In this document: in pieces, positions 55,139 to 63,780 of the stretch
How positions within the stretch are numbered: the stretch's first letter is position 1
How the letters are laid out: each line of letters begins with the position of its first letter
DNA from: Streptomyces sp. R44
Lineage (GTDB): Bacteria > Actinomycetota > Actinomycetes > Streptomycetales > Streptomycetaceae
NCBI RefSeq assembly: GCF_041053105.1
Contig: NZ_CP163444.1
Location: 8,278,501-8,342,500 of the forward strand
Direction: 5' to 3'
DNA: 64,000 bases
The notes under the pieces: model-generated
What the model was told of the DNA's origin: nothing
What the model saw: the letters and a program-made list of their open reading frames with translations, nothing else
Database searches by the model: none
Position numbers and translations under genes: made by a program

Positions 55139-55811
55139 GGTGCGGTCCCTTCTGGGCTCGGTTCTGTTGCGCGGGCGTGCGGCTCCGGCTGCGATGTCAG
55201 GGGTGCGGGCGCCGTGTTCGAGGGGCGCGGGCGTGAGGACGGGCCGGGTGAAGAGGGATTCCGTCCGGCGGTCGGCGCCGATGGGCGGGCGGAGCCGTGA
55301 GCCCACGGCGGATCGGATGGATTCTCACCACTCGACTCCCTGCTGTCCAGAGGACGGACAACAAAATCACACATCTCATGCTCGATGCTGCTCGGTAACA
55401 AGACTTTGTAAGCTCTTGCTTGCAGAATTACCGGTAAAACCCTTGACGTTCGCGCAAACAAGGCGTTTCCTGCGGTGCAGAGCGTGTCAAGTTGCGCTTG
55501 ATTTTGTTGAGTTGCGTTGACCGCTTGACCCTCATGCTCGGGAGCTCCCATGTCCGCGACCCGCAACCATGCACTGGCGGCAGTGGGCCTCGTGGCGGCC
55601 CGCGCCCTGACCGGGTGCTCCACCGGCCAGGCGCCGCAGGGGCGGAGGACGCCCTGCTCGCCTCCGGCGACCAGAGCTGCACCACCGGCCCGACCCGCCT
55701 GCGCCCCCGGCGCCCTCGTGCCGCGCACCGCAACCGCCAACGCGCGGGAGGCCTGCCCGCCTGATCGGGCGCACACCCGCCGTCCCGTCCCCTCACCACG
55801 GAGGTCTTCTC
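55139..55811. other. 673-bp divergent region between GH59 and GH27
   Basis: Contains promoters for both genes and one ACCGGT operator. CTTGAC (55442-55447) and GTCAAG (about 55487-55492) form a distant inverted pair around a relatively A/T-rich stretch. ATG 55550 with GGGAG 5 nt upstream opens a lipoprotein-like start (ARALTGCSTG lipobox) that loses coding character within 25 residues: probably a decayed gene. Confidence 0.5.
55428..55437. promoter_or_regulatory. TTACCGGTAA operator between GH59 and GH27
   Basis: Perfect 10-bp palindrome; shares the 11-mer ACCGGTAAAAC with the importer-promoter site at 45375-45385. Predicted target of the LacI-family repressor. Confidence 0.55.
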
Positions 55812-57827
55812 GTGTCCACCGCACCACGCTCCCGCGCCCCGCGCCGAGGGTTCGCCGTCGGACTCGCCGGCGTCCTTCTCGCAGGCGGGTCCTTCATGGC
55901 GCCCGCCTCCGCGGCCGACGCTCCGACCCCCGCCGCCGGCGACGGGCTCGCCCTCACGCCTCCGATGGGCTTCAACAACTGGAACTCCACCCACTGCCGG
56001 CCGGACTTCGACGAGACCATGGTCAAGGGCATCGCCGACCTCTTCGTCGAGAAGGGCCTGAAGGCCGCGGGGTACCAGTACGTCAACCTCGACGACTGCT
56101 GGGCGCTGCCGGAGCGCGACGCCGACGGCAAGCTCGTCCCCGACCCCACCCGCTTCCCGCACGGCATCAAGGCCGTCGCCGACTACGTCCACTCCAAGGG
56201 ACTCAAGTTCGGCATCTACACCAGCGCCGGGACCCACACCTGTGACGGCCTTGGCTTCCCCGGCGCGCTCGGCCACGAGTACAGCGACGCCCGGCAGTTC
56301 GCCGACTGGGGCGTCGACTACCTCAAGTACGACAACTGCAACAACCAGGGCGTCGACGCCAAGAAGCGCTACACCGACATGCGCGACGCGCTGAAGGCGA
56401 CGGGACGGCCCATCGTCTACAGCATCTGTGAATGGGGCGCGAACAGGCCCTGGGAGTGGGCGTCCGACGTGGGCCACCTGTGGCGAACCACCTACGACAT
56501 CAGCGACAGCTGGGGCAGCATGCTGTCGATCGCCAAGCAGAACCTGCCGCTCGACGCCTACGCCAAGCCCGGCAACTGGAACGACCCGGACATGCTCGAG
56601 GTCGGCAACGGCGGGATGACGGACACCGAGTACCGGACCCACTTCTCCCTCTGGTCCGTCATGGCCGCGCCCCTGATCATCGGCGCCGACCTCCGCACGG
56701 CGGACCAGGCGACGTTCGACATCCTCGGCAACCGCGAGGTCATCGCGGTCGACCAGGATCCGCTGGGGAAGCAGGGCAGGGTCATCAGCGCCGAGGGCGG
56801 CCGGTGGGTGATCGTCAAGCCGATGGCCGACGGCAGCCGGGCGATCGCCCTGTTCAACGAGTCGGACCGGCCACAGCGCATCGCGACCACCGCGAAGGCG
56901 GCGGGACTGCCCGGGGCACGCGCGTACACGGTGCGCGATCTGTGGCAGCACACGAGCCAGAACGTCGCCGACACGTTCTCGGCCACCGTCCCCGCCCACG
57001 GCACCGTGCTCGTCCGCCTCTCGACCGACACGGACTGGGCGTCCTCTCCGCCCGCGGTGGAACTGGGCCAGGCGGGCTCCCCGTTCCTCACCGCCGATAC
57101 GGAGGCCACCGTGACCACCACGGTGACCGACCTCGGCCGTACGGCGGCACGAGGGGTGTCGGTGCGGCTCTCCGCCCCCGGCGGCTGGAGCGTCGAGCCG
57201 GCGTCCGGCACCACGGCGAAGTCCCTGTCGACGGGCGACCGGCTGAGCACCGACTGGCGCGTACGCCCCCCGACCGGCACACCGATCGGCCCGTACGACC
57301 TGACGCTGACCGCGACGTACACTTCCGCCGCCGGCGGCCGGGCGACCAGCACGCTTCCCCTGCGCGTCACCGTGGTGGTGCCGCCCCCGGTCGGCACGTC
57401 GTACCTGAGCGACGCCACGTGGCTGAGTGCCGCCAACGGCTGGGGACCCGTGGAGAAGGACACCAGCGTCGGTGAGGCCGCGGCCGGGGACGGGGGGCCG
57501 CTCACCATGGGCGGCGTCGTCCACGCCAAGGGGCTCGGGGCACACGCCCACAGTGAGGTGGAGTACTACCTCGGCGGGCGCTGCACCTCGTTCTCGGCGC
57601 AGGTGGGCCTCGACGACGAGACGGGATCCAACGGGTCGGTGGCGTTCGAGGTCTGGGCGGACGGCCGCAGGGCCGCGTCCACCGGCGTGCTGACGCACAC
57701 GACGTCGCCGCAGTCGCTGACCGCCGACCTGGCGGGCGCCGAGACCGTGCGCCTCGTCGTCACCGACGGCGGGGACGGCGTGGATCACGACCACGCGGAC
57801 TGGGCCGACGCGACGGTCACCTGCTGA
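55812..57827 (+). CDS. Secreted GH27 enzyme (alpha-galactosidase or beta-L-arabinopyranosidase) with NPCBM
   Basis: 671-aa exported glycosidase. Signal peptide to residue 34; GH27 barrel with TPPMGFNNWN, VNLDDCWA, nucleophile Asp174 (YLKYDNC) and acid/base Asp258 (NWNDPDML); a beta-sandwich cap; a NEW3-type domain (about 435-510); and a C-terminal NPCBM carbohydrate-binding domain (about 525-670). GTG 55812 follows GGAGG by 7 nt. Some Streptomyces GH27 enzymes of this layout are beta-L-arabinopyranosidases, which would suit arabinogalactan; sequence alone does not decide. Confidence 0.9.
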   Translation: MSTAPRSRAPRRGFAVGLAGVLLAGGSFMAPASAADAPTPAAGDGLALTPPMGFNNWNSTHCRPDFDETMVKGIADLFVEKGLKAAGYQYVNLDDCWALPERDADGKLVPDPTRFPHGIKAVADYVHSKGLKFGIYTSAGTHTCDGLGFPGALGHEYSDARQFADWGVDYLKYDNCNNQGVDAKKRYTDMRDALKATGRPIVYSICEWGANRPWEWASDVGHLWRTTYDISDSWGSMLSIAKQNLPLDAYAKPGNWNDPDMLEVGNGGMTDTEYRTHFSLWSVMAAPLIIGADLRTADQATFDILGNREVIAVDQDPLGKQGRVISAEGGRWVIVKPMADGSRAIALFNESDRPQRIATTAKAAGLPGARAYTVRDLWQHTSQNVADTFSATVPAHGTVLVRLSTDTDWASSPPAVELGQAGSPFLTADTEATVTTTVTDLGRTAARGVSVRLSAPGGWSVEPASGTTAKSLSTGDRLSTDWRVRPPTGTPIGPYDLTLTATYTSAAGGRATSTLPLRVTVVVPPPVGTSYLSDATWLSAANGWGPVEKDTSVGEAAAGDGGPLTMGGVVHAKGLGAHAHSEVEYYLGGRCTSFSAQVGLDDETGSNGSVAFEVWADGRRAASTGVLTHTTSPQSLTADLAGAETVRLVVTDGGDGVDHDHADWADATVTC

Positions 57828-58232
57828 TAGGACGGCGACCCCGCCGGGCGCTCCTGCCCGCGCGCCCTGCCTGCCCACGCGATCGACTTCGGGACCGGTC
57901 AGCGCTGAGGCGTTGCGCCGGGCCCCGCCCCGCAGTTGCCGGAGGACCCGGTTGAGGGCCTCCTGGCCGAACTCGGCCCCCGCAGTGATGAGGCCTCCAC
58001 CGCCACCCGGCGAGTCCGGTTCCGGGCCGAGCCTGACTCTGCGAGCGACCTTGCGGGACCGTCCATGCCCGGGGGGCAGGAGCACCGGAGCACGCAAGTG
58101 AGCATCGGGGGGCGGTCGGAGGGGTCGGGCGTGCATCGGCAGACGCCGGTGCACACCGCATCATGCGCGTGCCTTCACGCACCTCCCGGGAGCTCCGTGC
58201 GCCCTACCGGTGCCCACGGGGCGACGGAAAGG
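57828..58232. other. 405-bp region before the furan operon
   Basis: No gene supported on either strand. GGACCGGTCA at 57892-57901 matches the repressor's own operator core but is too far from either gene to weigh much. GGGAG at 58188-58192 with GTG 58197 offers an alternative start for the next gene. Confidence 0.4.
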
Positions 58233-59075
58233 ATGAGCGCATCGCAGATGAACCAGGTGAACCAGATGATCCGCACCCCTGTCCTCGGCCAGGTGGACGT
58301 GCGGCGGAAGGAGCTCATGGTGTTGCTTCTCATCTCCCCGGACGGTGTCGAGGAAGCCCTCGACTGTGCGAAAGCCGCGGAACACCTCGACATCGTCGAT
58401 GTCAAGAAGCCCGACGAGGGCTCGCTGGGCGCCAACTTCCCCTGGGTCATCCGCGAGATCCGTGACGCGGTGCCGGCGGACAAGCCGGTGTCCGCCACCG
58501 TGGGGGACGTGCCGTACAAGCCCGGTACGGTGGCGTTGGCCGCACTGGGCGCGGTTGCCTCCGGCGCCACATACATCAAGGTCGGTCTGTACGGCTGTAC
58601 GACTCCCGAGCAGGGGGTCGAGGTGATGAGGGCGGTCGTCCGTGCGGTGAAGGACCACCGCCCCGAGGCGCTCGTCGTCGCCTCGGGCTACGCCGACTCC
58701 CATCGCATCGGCTGCGTCAACCCACTCGCCCTGCCCGACATCGCCGCCCGCGCCGGTGCCGACGCGGCCATGCTGGACACCGCGATCAAAGACGGCACAC
58801 GGCTCTTCGACCACGTCCCGCCCGACGCCTGCGCCGAGTTCGTCCGGCGCGCCCACGCGTCCGGTCTGCTCGCCGCCCTCGCGGGCAGCGTCAAGCAGGC
58901 CGATCTCGGTCCGCTGACCCGCATCGGCACGGACATCGTGGGCGTGCGGGGAGCGGTCTGCGCGGGCGGCGACCGCAACGCCGGGAGGATCCAGCCGCAT
59001 CTGGTCGCCGCCTTCCGGACGGAGATGGACCGGCAGGCCCGGGAGCACACCGTCGGCGCTCGGGCCGTGAGCTGA
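58233..59075 (+). CDS. mfnB: MfnB-type (5-formylfuran-3-yl)methyl phosphate synthase
   Basis: 280 aa. In methanogens MfnB condenses two glyceraldehyde-3-phosphates into 4-(hydroxymethyl)-2-furancarboxaldehyde phosphate, the furan core of methanofuran. The protein follows the family along its length: [64 protein letters not shown]. Asp56, Lys58, Lys116, Asp182 and Lys186 correspond to catalytic Asp25, Lys27, Lys85, Asp151 and Lys155 of the Methanocaldococcus enzyme with identical spacing (from memory of that enzyme). About 28 extra N-terminal residues; GTG 58197 or ATG 58248 are alternative starts. Heads a four-gene operon. Confidence 0.88.
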   Translation: MSASQMNQVNQMIRTPVLGQVDVRRKELMVLLLISPDGVEEALDCAKAAEHLDIVDVKKPDEGSLGANFPWVIREIRDAVPADKPVSATVGDVPYKPGTVALAALGAVASGATYIKVGLYGCTTPEQGVEVMRAVVRAVKDHRPEALVVASGYADSHRIGCVNPLALPDIAARAGADAAMLDTAIKDGTRLFDHVPPDACAEFVRRAHASGLLAALAGSVKQADLGPLTRIGTDIVGVRGAVCAGGDRNAGRIQPHLVAAFRTEMDRQAREHTVGARAVS

Positions 59076-59083
59076 CCACCGGG

Positions 59084-60493
59084 ATGACGACACCGGAAGC
59101 CGATCGCGTCCCTGAGCGCCGTGCCGCACGCCTCGCCGTCGTCGACCCGGCCACCGGGGAGGCCTTCGACGAGGCCCCCGACCAGCGGCCGCACGAGTTG
59201 GACGAGGCGGTCGCCCGCGCCCAGCGGGCCTGGCTCGGCTGGCGCGCCGACCCCGCCGCCCGCACCACCGCCCTGCGCGCCGCGGCCGACGCCGTGGAAA
59301 CGGCCGGAGACGACCTCGCCCCGCTGCTCACGCGGGAACAGGGCAAGCCCCTGGCCGAGTCGTACGCCGAGATCGCCCGCACCGCGGCCCGGCTGCGCTA
59401 CTTCGCCGACCTGGCCCCCAGGGCCCGTCGGATCGACGACGGCCGACCCGTGCACAGCGAGGTCCGCTGGCGGCCCGTCGGGCCGGTGGCCGCGATCGTG
59501 CCGTGGAACTTCCCGCTCCAGCTCGCGGCGGCGAAGTTCGCGCCCGCGCTGGCGGCCGGCAACACCGTGGTCCTCAAACCGTCCCCTCACACCCCGCTCG
59601 CCACCCGGATGCTCGGCTCCGTCCTCGCCACCGTCCTGCCCGAGGACGTCCTGACCGTCGTCACCGGCCGTGAACCCCTCGGTGCCCGTCTCGCTGCCCA
59701 CCCGGGCATCCGTCACGTCACCTTCACCGGCTCGGTGCCCACCGGCCGGGCCGTCGCCGAGGCCGCGGCGGCCTCGCTCGCCCGGGTCACCCTGGAACTG
59801 GGTGGCAACGACGCGGCCGTCCTCCTGGACGACGTCGACGTGGACCGGATCGCGGACCGGCTGTTCTGGGCCGCGTTCCGCAACTGCGGGCAGGTCTGCA
59901 TGGCGGTCAAACGCGTCTACGCCCCCGCCCGGCTCCACGCCGAGGTCGTCGAAGCCCTCGCCCAGCGCGCGAAGACCGTCCCGGTCGGGGCCGGACTCGA
60001 CCCGGACACCCGGATCGGTCCGGTCAACAACGTTCCCCAGCTGGCCCGGGTCGAGCAGGTCACAGGGCGGGCCCTGGCGGACGGCGCCCGGGTCGCGGCC
60101 GGCGGTCACCGACTCGACGGAGCGGGGTACTTCTTCGCTCCCACGATCCTCACCGACGTCCCGCCCGACAGCCCGGTGGTGACCGAGGAACAGTTCGGAC
60201 CGGTCCTGCCGGTCCTTCCGTACCGAAACCTCGACGAGGCCCTCGACGCGGCCAACGGCACCGGCTTCGGACTGGGCGGTTCCGTCTGGGGCACCGATCT
60301 CGACCGGGCCGAGGCGGCGGCCGACCGGCTCGAATGCGGCACGGCCTGGATCAACCACCATGCCGAACTCTCCCTCGCCCAGCCCTTCGCGGGCATCAAG
60401 GACAGCGGGGTCGGTGTCGCGGGCGGACCGTGGGGCCTCTACGGCAACCTCCGGCCGTTCGTCGTCCACCGCCCGCGCGAGGAGGAAGCGTGA
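59084..60493 (+). CDS. NAD(P)-dependent aldehyde dehydrogenase
   Basis: 469-aa ALDH-superfamily enzyme oxidising an aldehyde to an acid. IVPWNFPLQLAAAKFAPALA, TFTGSVPTGR, general base Glu238 (LELGGND) and nucleophile Cys272 (NCGQVCMAVKR) are intact. Starts 8 bp after the MfnB stop and ends in a GTGA overlap with the alcohol dehydrogenase. Natural reading: it converts the furancarboxaldehyde made by MfnB, or its dephosphorylated form, to a furoic acid (inference). Confidence 0.9.
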   Translation: MTTPEADRVPERRAARLAVVDPATGEAFDEAPDQRPHELDEAVARAQRAWLGWRADPAARTTALRAAADAVETAGDDLAPLLTREQGKPLAESYAEIARTAARLRYFADLAPRARRIDDGRPVHSEVRWRPVGPVAAIVPWNFPLQLAAAKFAPALAAGNTVVLKPSPHTPLATRMLGSVLATVLPEDVLTVVTGREPLGARLAAHPGIRHVTFTGSVPTGRAVAEAAAASLARVTLELGGNDAAVLLDDVDVDRIADRLFWAAFRNCGQVCMAVKRVYAPARLHAEVVEALAQRAKTVPVGAGLDPDTRIGPVNNVPQLARVEQVTGRALADGARVAAGGHRLDGAGYFFAPTILTDVPPDSPVVTEEQFGPVLPVLPYRNLDEALDAANGTGFGLGGSVWGTDLDRAEAAADRLECGTAWINHHAELSLAQPFAGIKDSGVGVAGGPWGLYGNLRPFVVHRPREEEA

Positions 60494-61602
60494 CCACGAG
60501 GTTCCAGGCAGCCGTACTCCGCTCGTACGAGGACCCGTTCACGGTCGAGGAAGTGGCCCTGCGTACGGAGCCTGGCCCCGGCGAGATCCTCGTCGAGATC
60601 GCGGGGGCCGGGATGTGCCGTACCGACCTCGCGGTACGACGGTCGGCCGGCCGCAGCCCGCTCCCGGCGGTCCTCGGCCACGAGGGCGCCGGGGTCGTCG
60701 TGGCGACGGGCGGCGGCCCCGGCATCGCGCTCGGCGTCGGCGACCACGTCGTGCTGAGCTTCGACTCCTGCGGCCACTGCCGCAACTGCCGTGCCGCCGC
60801 CCCCGCCTACTGCGACTCCTTCGCCTCCCTCAACCTCCTCGGCGGGCGCGAGGAGGAACCACCGCGCCTCACCGACGCGACCGGAAAGGCGCTGGCTCCC
60901 CGGTGGTTCGGCCAGTCCTCCTTCGCGGCGTACGCGCTCGTCCCGGCCCGCAACGCCGTCCGGGTCGACCCCGCCCTGCCCCTCGAACTGCTCGGGCCGC
61001 TCGGCTGCGGCTTCCTCACCGGTGCCGGAGCCGTACTCAACACGTTCGCCGCAGGACCCGGCGACACCCTCGCCGTCCTCGGCGCCGGAGCGGTGGGCCT
61101 GGCCGCCGTGATGGCGGCCACCGCCGCCGGCGTACGGACCGTGGCCGTCGACCGTCACCCCGTGCGCCTTGACCTGGCCGAACGGTTCGGCGCGACACCG
61201 CTGTCCGCCGGATCGCGCGGGCTGCCCGAGCGACTCCGCCGACTGACCGACGGCGGGGCCCAGTACGCCCTGGACACCACGGCCTCGGCCCCGCTCATCA
61301 ACGACGCGCTCCAAGCTCTGCGACCCACCGGCACCCTCGGACTCGTGGCACGCCTCCCCACCCCTCTGCCGCTCGAACCGGGCACGCTCGACCGAGGCCG
61401 ATGCCTGCGCCACATCTGCGAAGGCGATGCGGTACCCGGACTACTGATACCCCGGCTGACCGGCCTGTGGCAGGCCGGCCGCTTCCCCTTCGACCAGCTG
61501 ATCCGCACCTACCCGCTGGCCGACATCAACGAGGCCGAACGCGACTGCGACGCCGGCCGTGTGGTCAAACCCGTCCTGCTGCCGGAAAGAAGAGACCGAT
61601 GA
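60490..61602 (+). CDS. Zinc-dependent aryl-alcohol-type dehydrogenase
   Basis: 370-aa medium-chain dehydrogenase. Catalytic-zinc ligands Cys43 (GMCRTD) and His64-Glu65 (GHEGAG); structural-zinc cysteines Cys94, Cys97, Cys100, Cys108; coenzyme motif VLGAGAVGLAAVMA. The segment FGQSSFAAYALVPARNAVRV is typical of benzyl/aryl-alcohol dehydrogenases, so a furfuryl alcohol is a sensible substrate. GTG 60490 with GGAGG upstream overlaps the previous stop; its own stop overlaps the methyltransferase ATG. Confidence 0.9.
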   Translation: MTTRFQAAVLRSYEDPFTVEEVALRTEPGPGEILVEIAGAGMCRTDLAVRRSAGRSPLPAVLGHEGAGVVVATGGGPGIALGVGDHVVLSFDSCGHCRNCRAAAPAYCDSFASLNLLGGREEEPPRLTDATGKALAPRWFGQSSFAAYALVPARNAVRVDPALPLELLGPLGCGFLTGAGAVLNTFAAGPGDTLAVLGAGAVGLAAVMAATAAGVRTVAVDRHPVRLDLAERFGATPLSAGSRGLPERLRRLTDGGAQYALDTTASAPLINDALQALRPTGTLGLVARLPTPLPLEPGTLDRGRCLRHICEGDAVPGLLIPRLTGLWQAGRFPFDQLIRTYPLADINEAERDCDAGRVVKPVLLPERRDR

Positions 61603-62558
61603 GCGAAACCGCCCCCACCGACGAGTCCCCCCGTACCGCCACCGGAGGAGGCGCGGCCGTCCCGGCGACGCGGCAGGCCGACGCGGAAGGCGTGGAAGGA
61701 GGTGTGGGGATGACCGCCCTCCTGGTCGCCGCGGCCCGGGCGATCGAGACCCACCGCCACGACAGCCTGGCCCAGGACGTGTACGCCGAACACTTCGTAC
61801 GCGCCGCCCCGGCGTGTGTGGACTGGCCGGTACGCATCGGACAGGTCCCGGAAGGGGACGACAACCCGCTGTGGGGCAGGTTCGCCCGCTACTTCGGGCT
61901 GCGGACCCGGGTCCTCGACGACTTCGTCCTCGGGTCGGTCCACGACGGCGCCCGCCAAGTGGTCCTGCTGGGCGCGGGGCTTGACACGCGTGCCCTCCGG
62001 CTGGACCTGCCGTCCGACTGCGTCGTCTTCGAGATCGACAGGGCGGGCGTGCTGGCCTTCAAGCAGCAGGTCCTCACGGACCTGTCGGCCGCCCCGCGGA
62101 CGAAGCGCGTCCCCGTACCGGTCGACCTGCGCGAGGACTGGGCCACCGCGCTGACCTCCAGCGGCTTCGACCCGGCCGCACCGAGCGTCTGGCTGGCCGA
62201 GGGGCTGCTCTTCTACCTGCCGGGCCCCACCGAGACGCACCTCATCGACACGGTGGATCGGCTGACCACCGGAGGCGGCGCCCTGGCCTTCGAGGCCAAG
62301 CTGGAGAAGGACCTGCTGGCGTACCGCGACAGCGCGATCTACACGGCGACGCGCGAGCAGATCGGCATCGACCTGCTCGACCTCTTCGACCTGGGACCGC
62401 GCCCCGACACGGCGGGCCATCTGACGGCCAAGGGCTGGTCGACGTCGATGCGCACGCCCTTCGACTTCACCCGCCGGCACGGACGAGGTCCCCTCCCCGA
62501 GCCGAACGACGCCCTGGAGGGGAACCGATGGGTCTTCGCCCACAAGCCCGGGGCGTGA
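61599..62558 (+). CDS. Leucine-carboxyl-methyltransferase-like SAM methyltransferase (TIGR00027 type)
   Basis: 319-aa methyltransferase. Family features: ARYFGLRTRVLDDFV, SAM motif LLGAGLDTRALRLDLP, VFEIDRAGVLAFKQ, PVDLREDW, and EGLLFYLPG. The family includes carboxyl and O-methyltransferases of polyketide and small-acid metabolism. ATGA overlap (61599-61602) fixes the start and couples it to the dehydrogenase. A furan-carboxylate methyl ester is a possible product (inference). Ends at a strong convergent terminator. Confidence 0.88.
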   Translation: MSETAPTDESPRTATGGGAAVPATRQADAEGVEGGVGMTALLVAAARAIETHRHDSLAQDVYAEHFVRAAPACVDWPVRIGQVPEGDDNPLWGRFARYFGLRTRVLDDFVLGSVHDGARQVVLLGAGLDTRALRLDLPSDCVVFEIDRAGVLAFKQQVLTDLSAAPRTKRVPVPVDLREDWATALTSSGFDPAAPSVWLAEGLLFYLPGPTETHLIDTVDRLTTGGGALAFEAKLEKDLLAYRDSAIYTATREQIGIDLLDLFDLGPRPDTAGHLTAKGWSTSMRTPFDFTRRHGRGPLPEPNDALEGNRWVFAHKPGA

Positions 62559-62579
62559 CGTCCGCCGGGCCGACGGTGT

Positions 62580-62609
62580 GTCCCGGGACGGCCGACCCCG
62601 CCCCGGGAC
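62580..62609. terminator. Terminator after the furan operon
   Basis: GTCCCGGG (62580-62587) and CCCGGGAC (62602-62609) stem between the convergent methyltransferase and EF-hand genes. Confidence 0.6.
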
Positions 62610-62627
62610 GCTCACGAGGGGGCCGTG

Positions 62628-63161
62628 TCAGACGGCCGGTGCGCCCACCAGCCGGTCGCCGGGGATCCCGGCCAGGTCCGGTGCGTAGTAGTCCTCGATG
62701 CCGGCGGCCCACGCGGCCACGGTGATGCGGTCAGCGGCGTCCGGGCCGAAGGCGTCGAAGAGCGCGTGGATGTTCGCCTCCTCGAAGCCGATCGCCGTCA
62801 TCAGCGACATGAAGAGCGGGCGCTCGATCAGGCCGTCCCCGTCCGGGTCGCCGAGTGCGGACAGCGCCCGGGCGAACTCGGTGATCGTGGGGCCGAAGCG
62901 CTCGGGGTCGAGCACGAAGGGGCGGAACTCCTCGACGGTGATCACGCCGTCGCCGTCGGCGTCCAGCTCGGTGGCCAGCGTCGTCCAGTAGCGGTGGAAC
63001 GCAGCCCGGATGGCCTCTTTGGCGCCGGCGTCCGATGCGACCGCCGCCTCCAGAACACGTCCCGTCATCAGGTCGAAGTCGCCGGAGTCGATGACTCCGT
63101 TGCCGTTGACGTCGAAGAGGGAGAAGACCAGCTCGACCCGCTGGGCGGCCTCAGTGCGCAT
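62628..63161 (-). CDS. EF-hand calcium-binding protein
   Basis: 177-aa soluble calerythrin-like protein. Three canonical loops DVNGNGVIDSGD, DADGDGVITVEE and DPDGDGLIERPL and a degenerate fourth (FGPDAADRITVAAW). ATG 63161 has GGTGA upstream; the frame extends to 63221 without support. Likely calcium buffer or sensor; related proteins occur in several copies in Streptomyces. Convergent to the furan operon, with no evident functional link. Confidence 0.88.
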   Translation of the reverse strand: MRTEAAQRVELVFSLFDVNGNGVIDSGDFDLMTGRVLEAAVASDAGAKEAIRAAFHRYWTTLATELDADGDGVITVEEFRPFVLDPERFGPTITEFARALSALGDPDGDGLIERPLFMSLMTAIGFEEANIHALFDAFGPDAADRITVAAWAAGIEDYYAPDLAGIPGDRLVGAPAV

Positions 63162-63207
63162 GTCCGTCACCTGTCTCGTGCGGCCCGTCGGTGCCGGGCC
63201 CGGCTCA

Positions 63208-63400
63208 ATGAGTTCTCCCACGTAACCGCGCCGAGGGGAGAGCCGTGACGGTGAGGCGGTCGCCGTTACCGGAAGGAGTGAGCCGGCCGACCATCAGTCC
63301 GGGCGCCTCGTACGGGACGCCCGGATCCAGGGTGCCTGACAGGCTGTACCGCCGCGCCCGCGACTGCGGGACCGCACCCATCTGGCGAGGCCCTGCTGCG
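63208..63400 (-). pseudogene. Possible coding remnant of unknown family
   Basis: Minus frame with G/C-ended codons reads RYSLSGTLDPGVPYEAPGLM and GDRLTVTALPSARLRGRTH to a stop near 63208, with no start codon or ribosome site in range. The rest of 63.4-63.68 kb shows no convincing gene on either strand. Confidence 0.25.
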
Positions 63401-63687
63401 CGGTCCCGTGAGGTCTCCCGTCCGCGATGAACTCGCGGAACCGTCGCTGGAAGCGGCGGGCTGAGGCTCTCACGGTCGCGCTGGGCAGCGGCGACCCTTC
63501 CGGCTGGCGCGTGGCCTCAGCGCGGAGCTCACCGAAGCGACGTGACGTGGCCGACCGCTGGTGCATGCTGGCTGCAGCGGCTGCCCCAGCGCGTGGAGAA
63601 CCGGGCGGCGAGGAACAGGCCGCGGCCTCCTTCGTCGGTCCCACGACGGCCGCACCTATCCGTCGAGCTGACGACGTCACCACATAA

Positions 63688-63704
63688 CTGATCGTCTCAG
63701 AAGG
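63688..63704 (+). mobile_element. Solo IS terminal repeat
   Basis: CTGATCGTCTCAGAAGG differs at two positions from the 17-bp end of the IS at 34202-35350, has the same orientation as its left end, and is preceded by TAA, again a TNA triplet. No transposase remains beside it. Confidence 0.45.
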
Positions 63705-63780
63705 CGGTTCGTAGGCGGCGGGGGCCTGACGCCATAGCAGCCCCTGGTTGACCGGATAGCCACCCTCTACGATCACGCCC

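Noticed and set aside
52658..55306. GH30 assignment of the RICIN-bearing galactosidase
   Set aside because: Considered first, but the FDGVGAISGGG, LFKP..GASL and WNER motifs follow GH59 more closely.
57892..57901. Fourth LacI operator GGACCGGTCA
   Set aside because: Too far from a start codon and ACCGGT is frequent by chance at this G+C content.
55428..58154. 908-aa minus-strand frame opposite GH27
   Set aside because: Shadow frame; GH27 with intact catalytic residues and signal peptide lies on the plus strand.
58233..62558. Methanofuran or methylofuran cofactor pathway
   Set aside because: Only MfnB is present; aminotransferase, tyramine and coupling genes are missing from the window.
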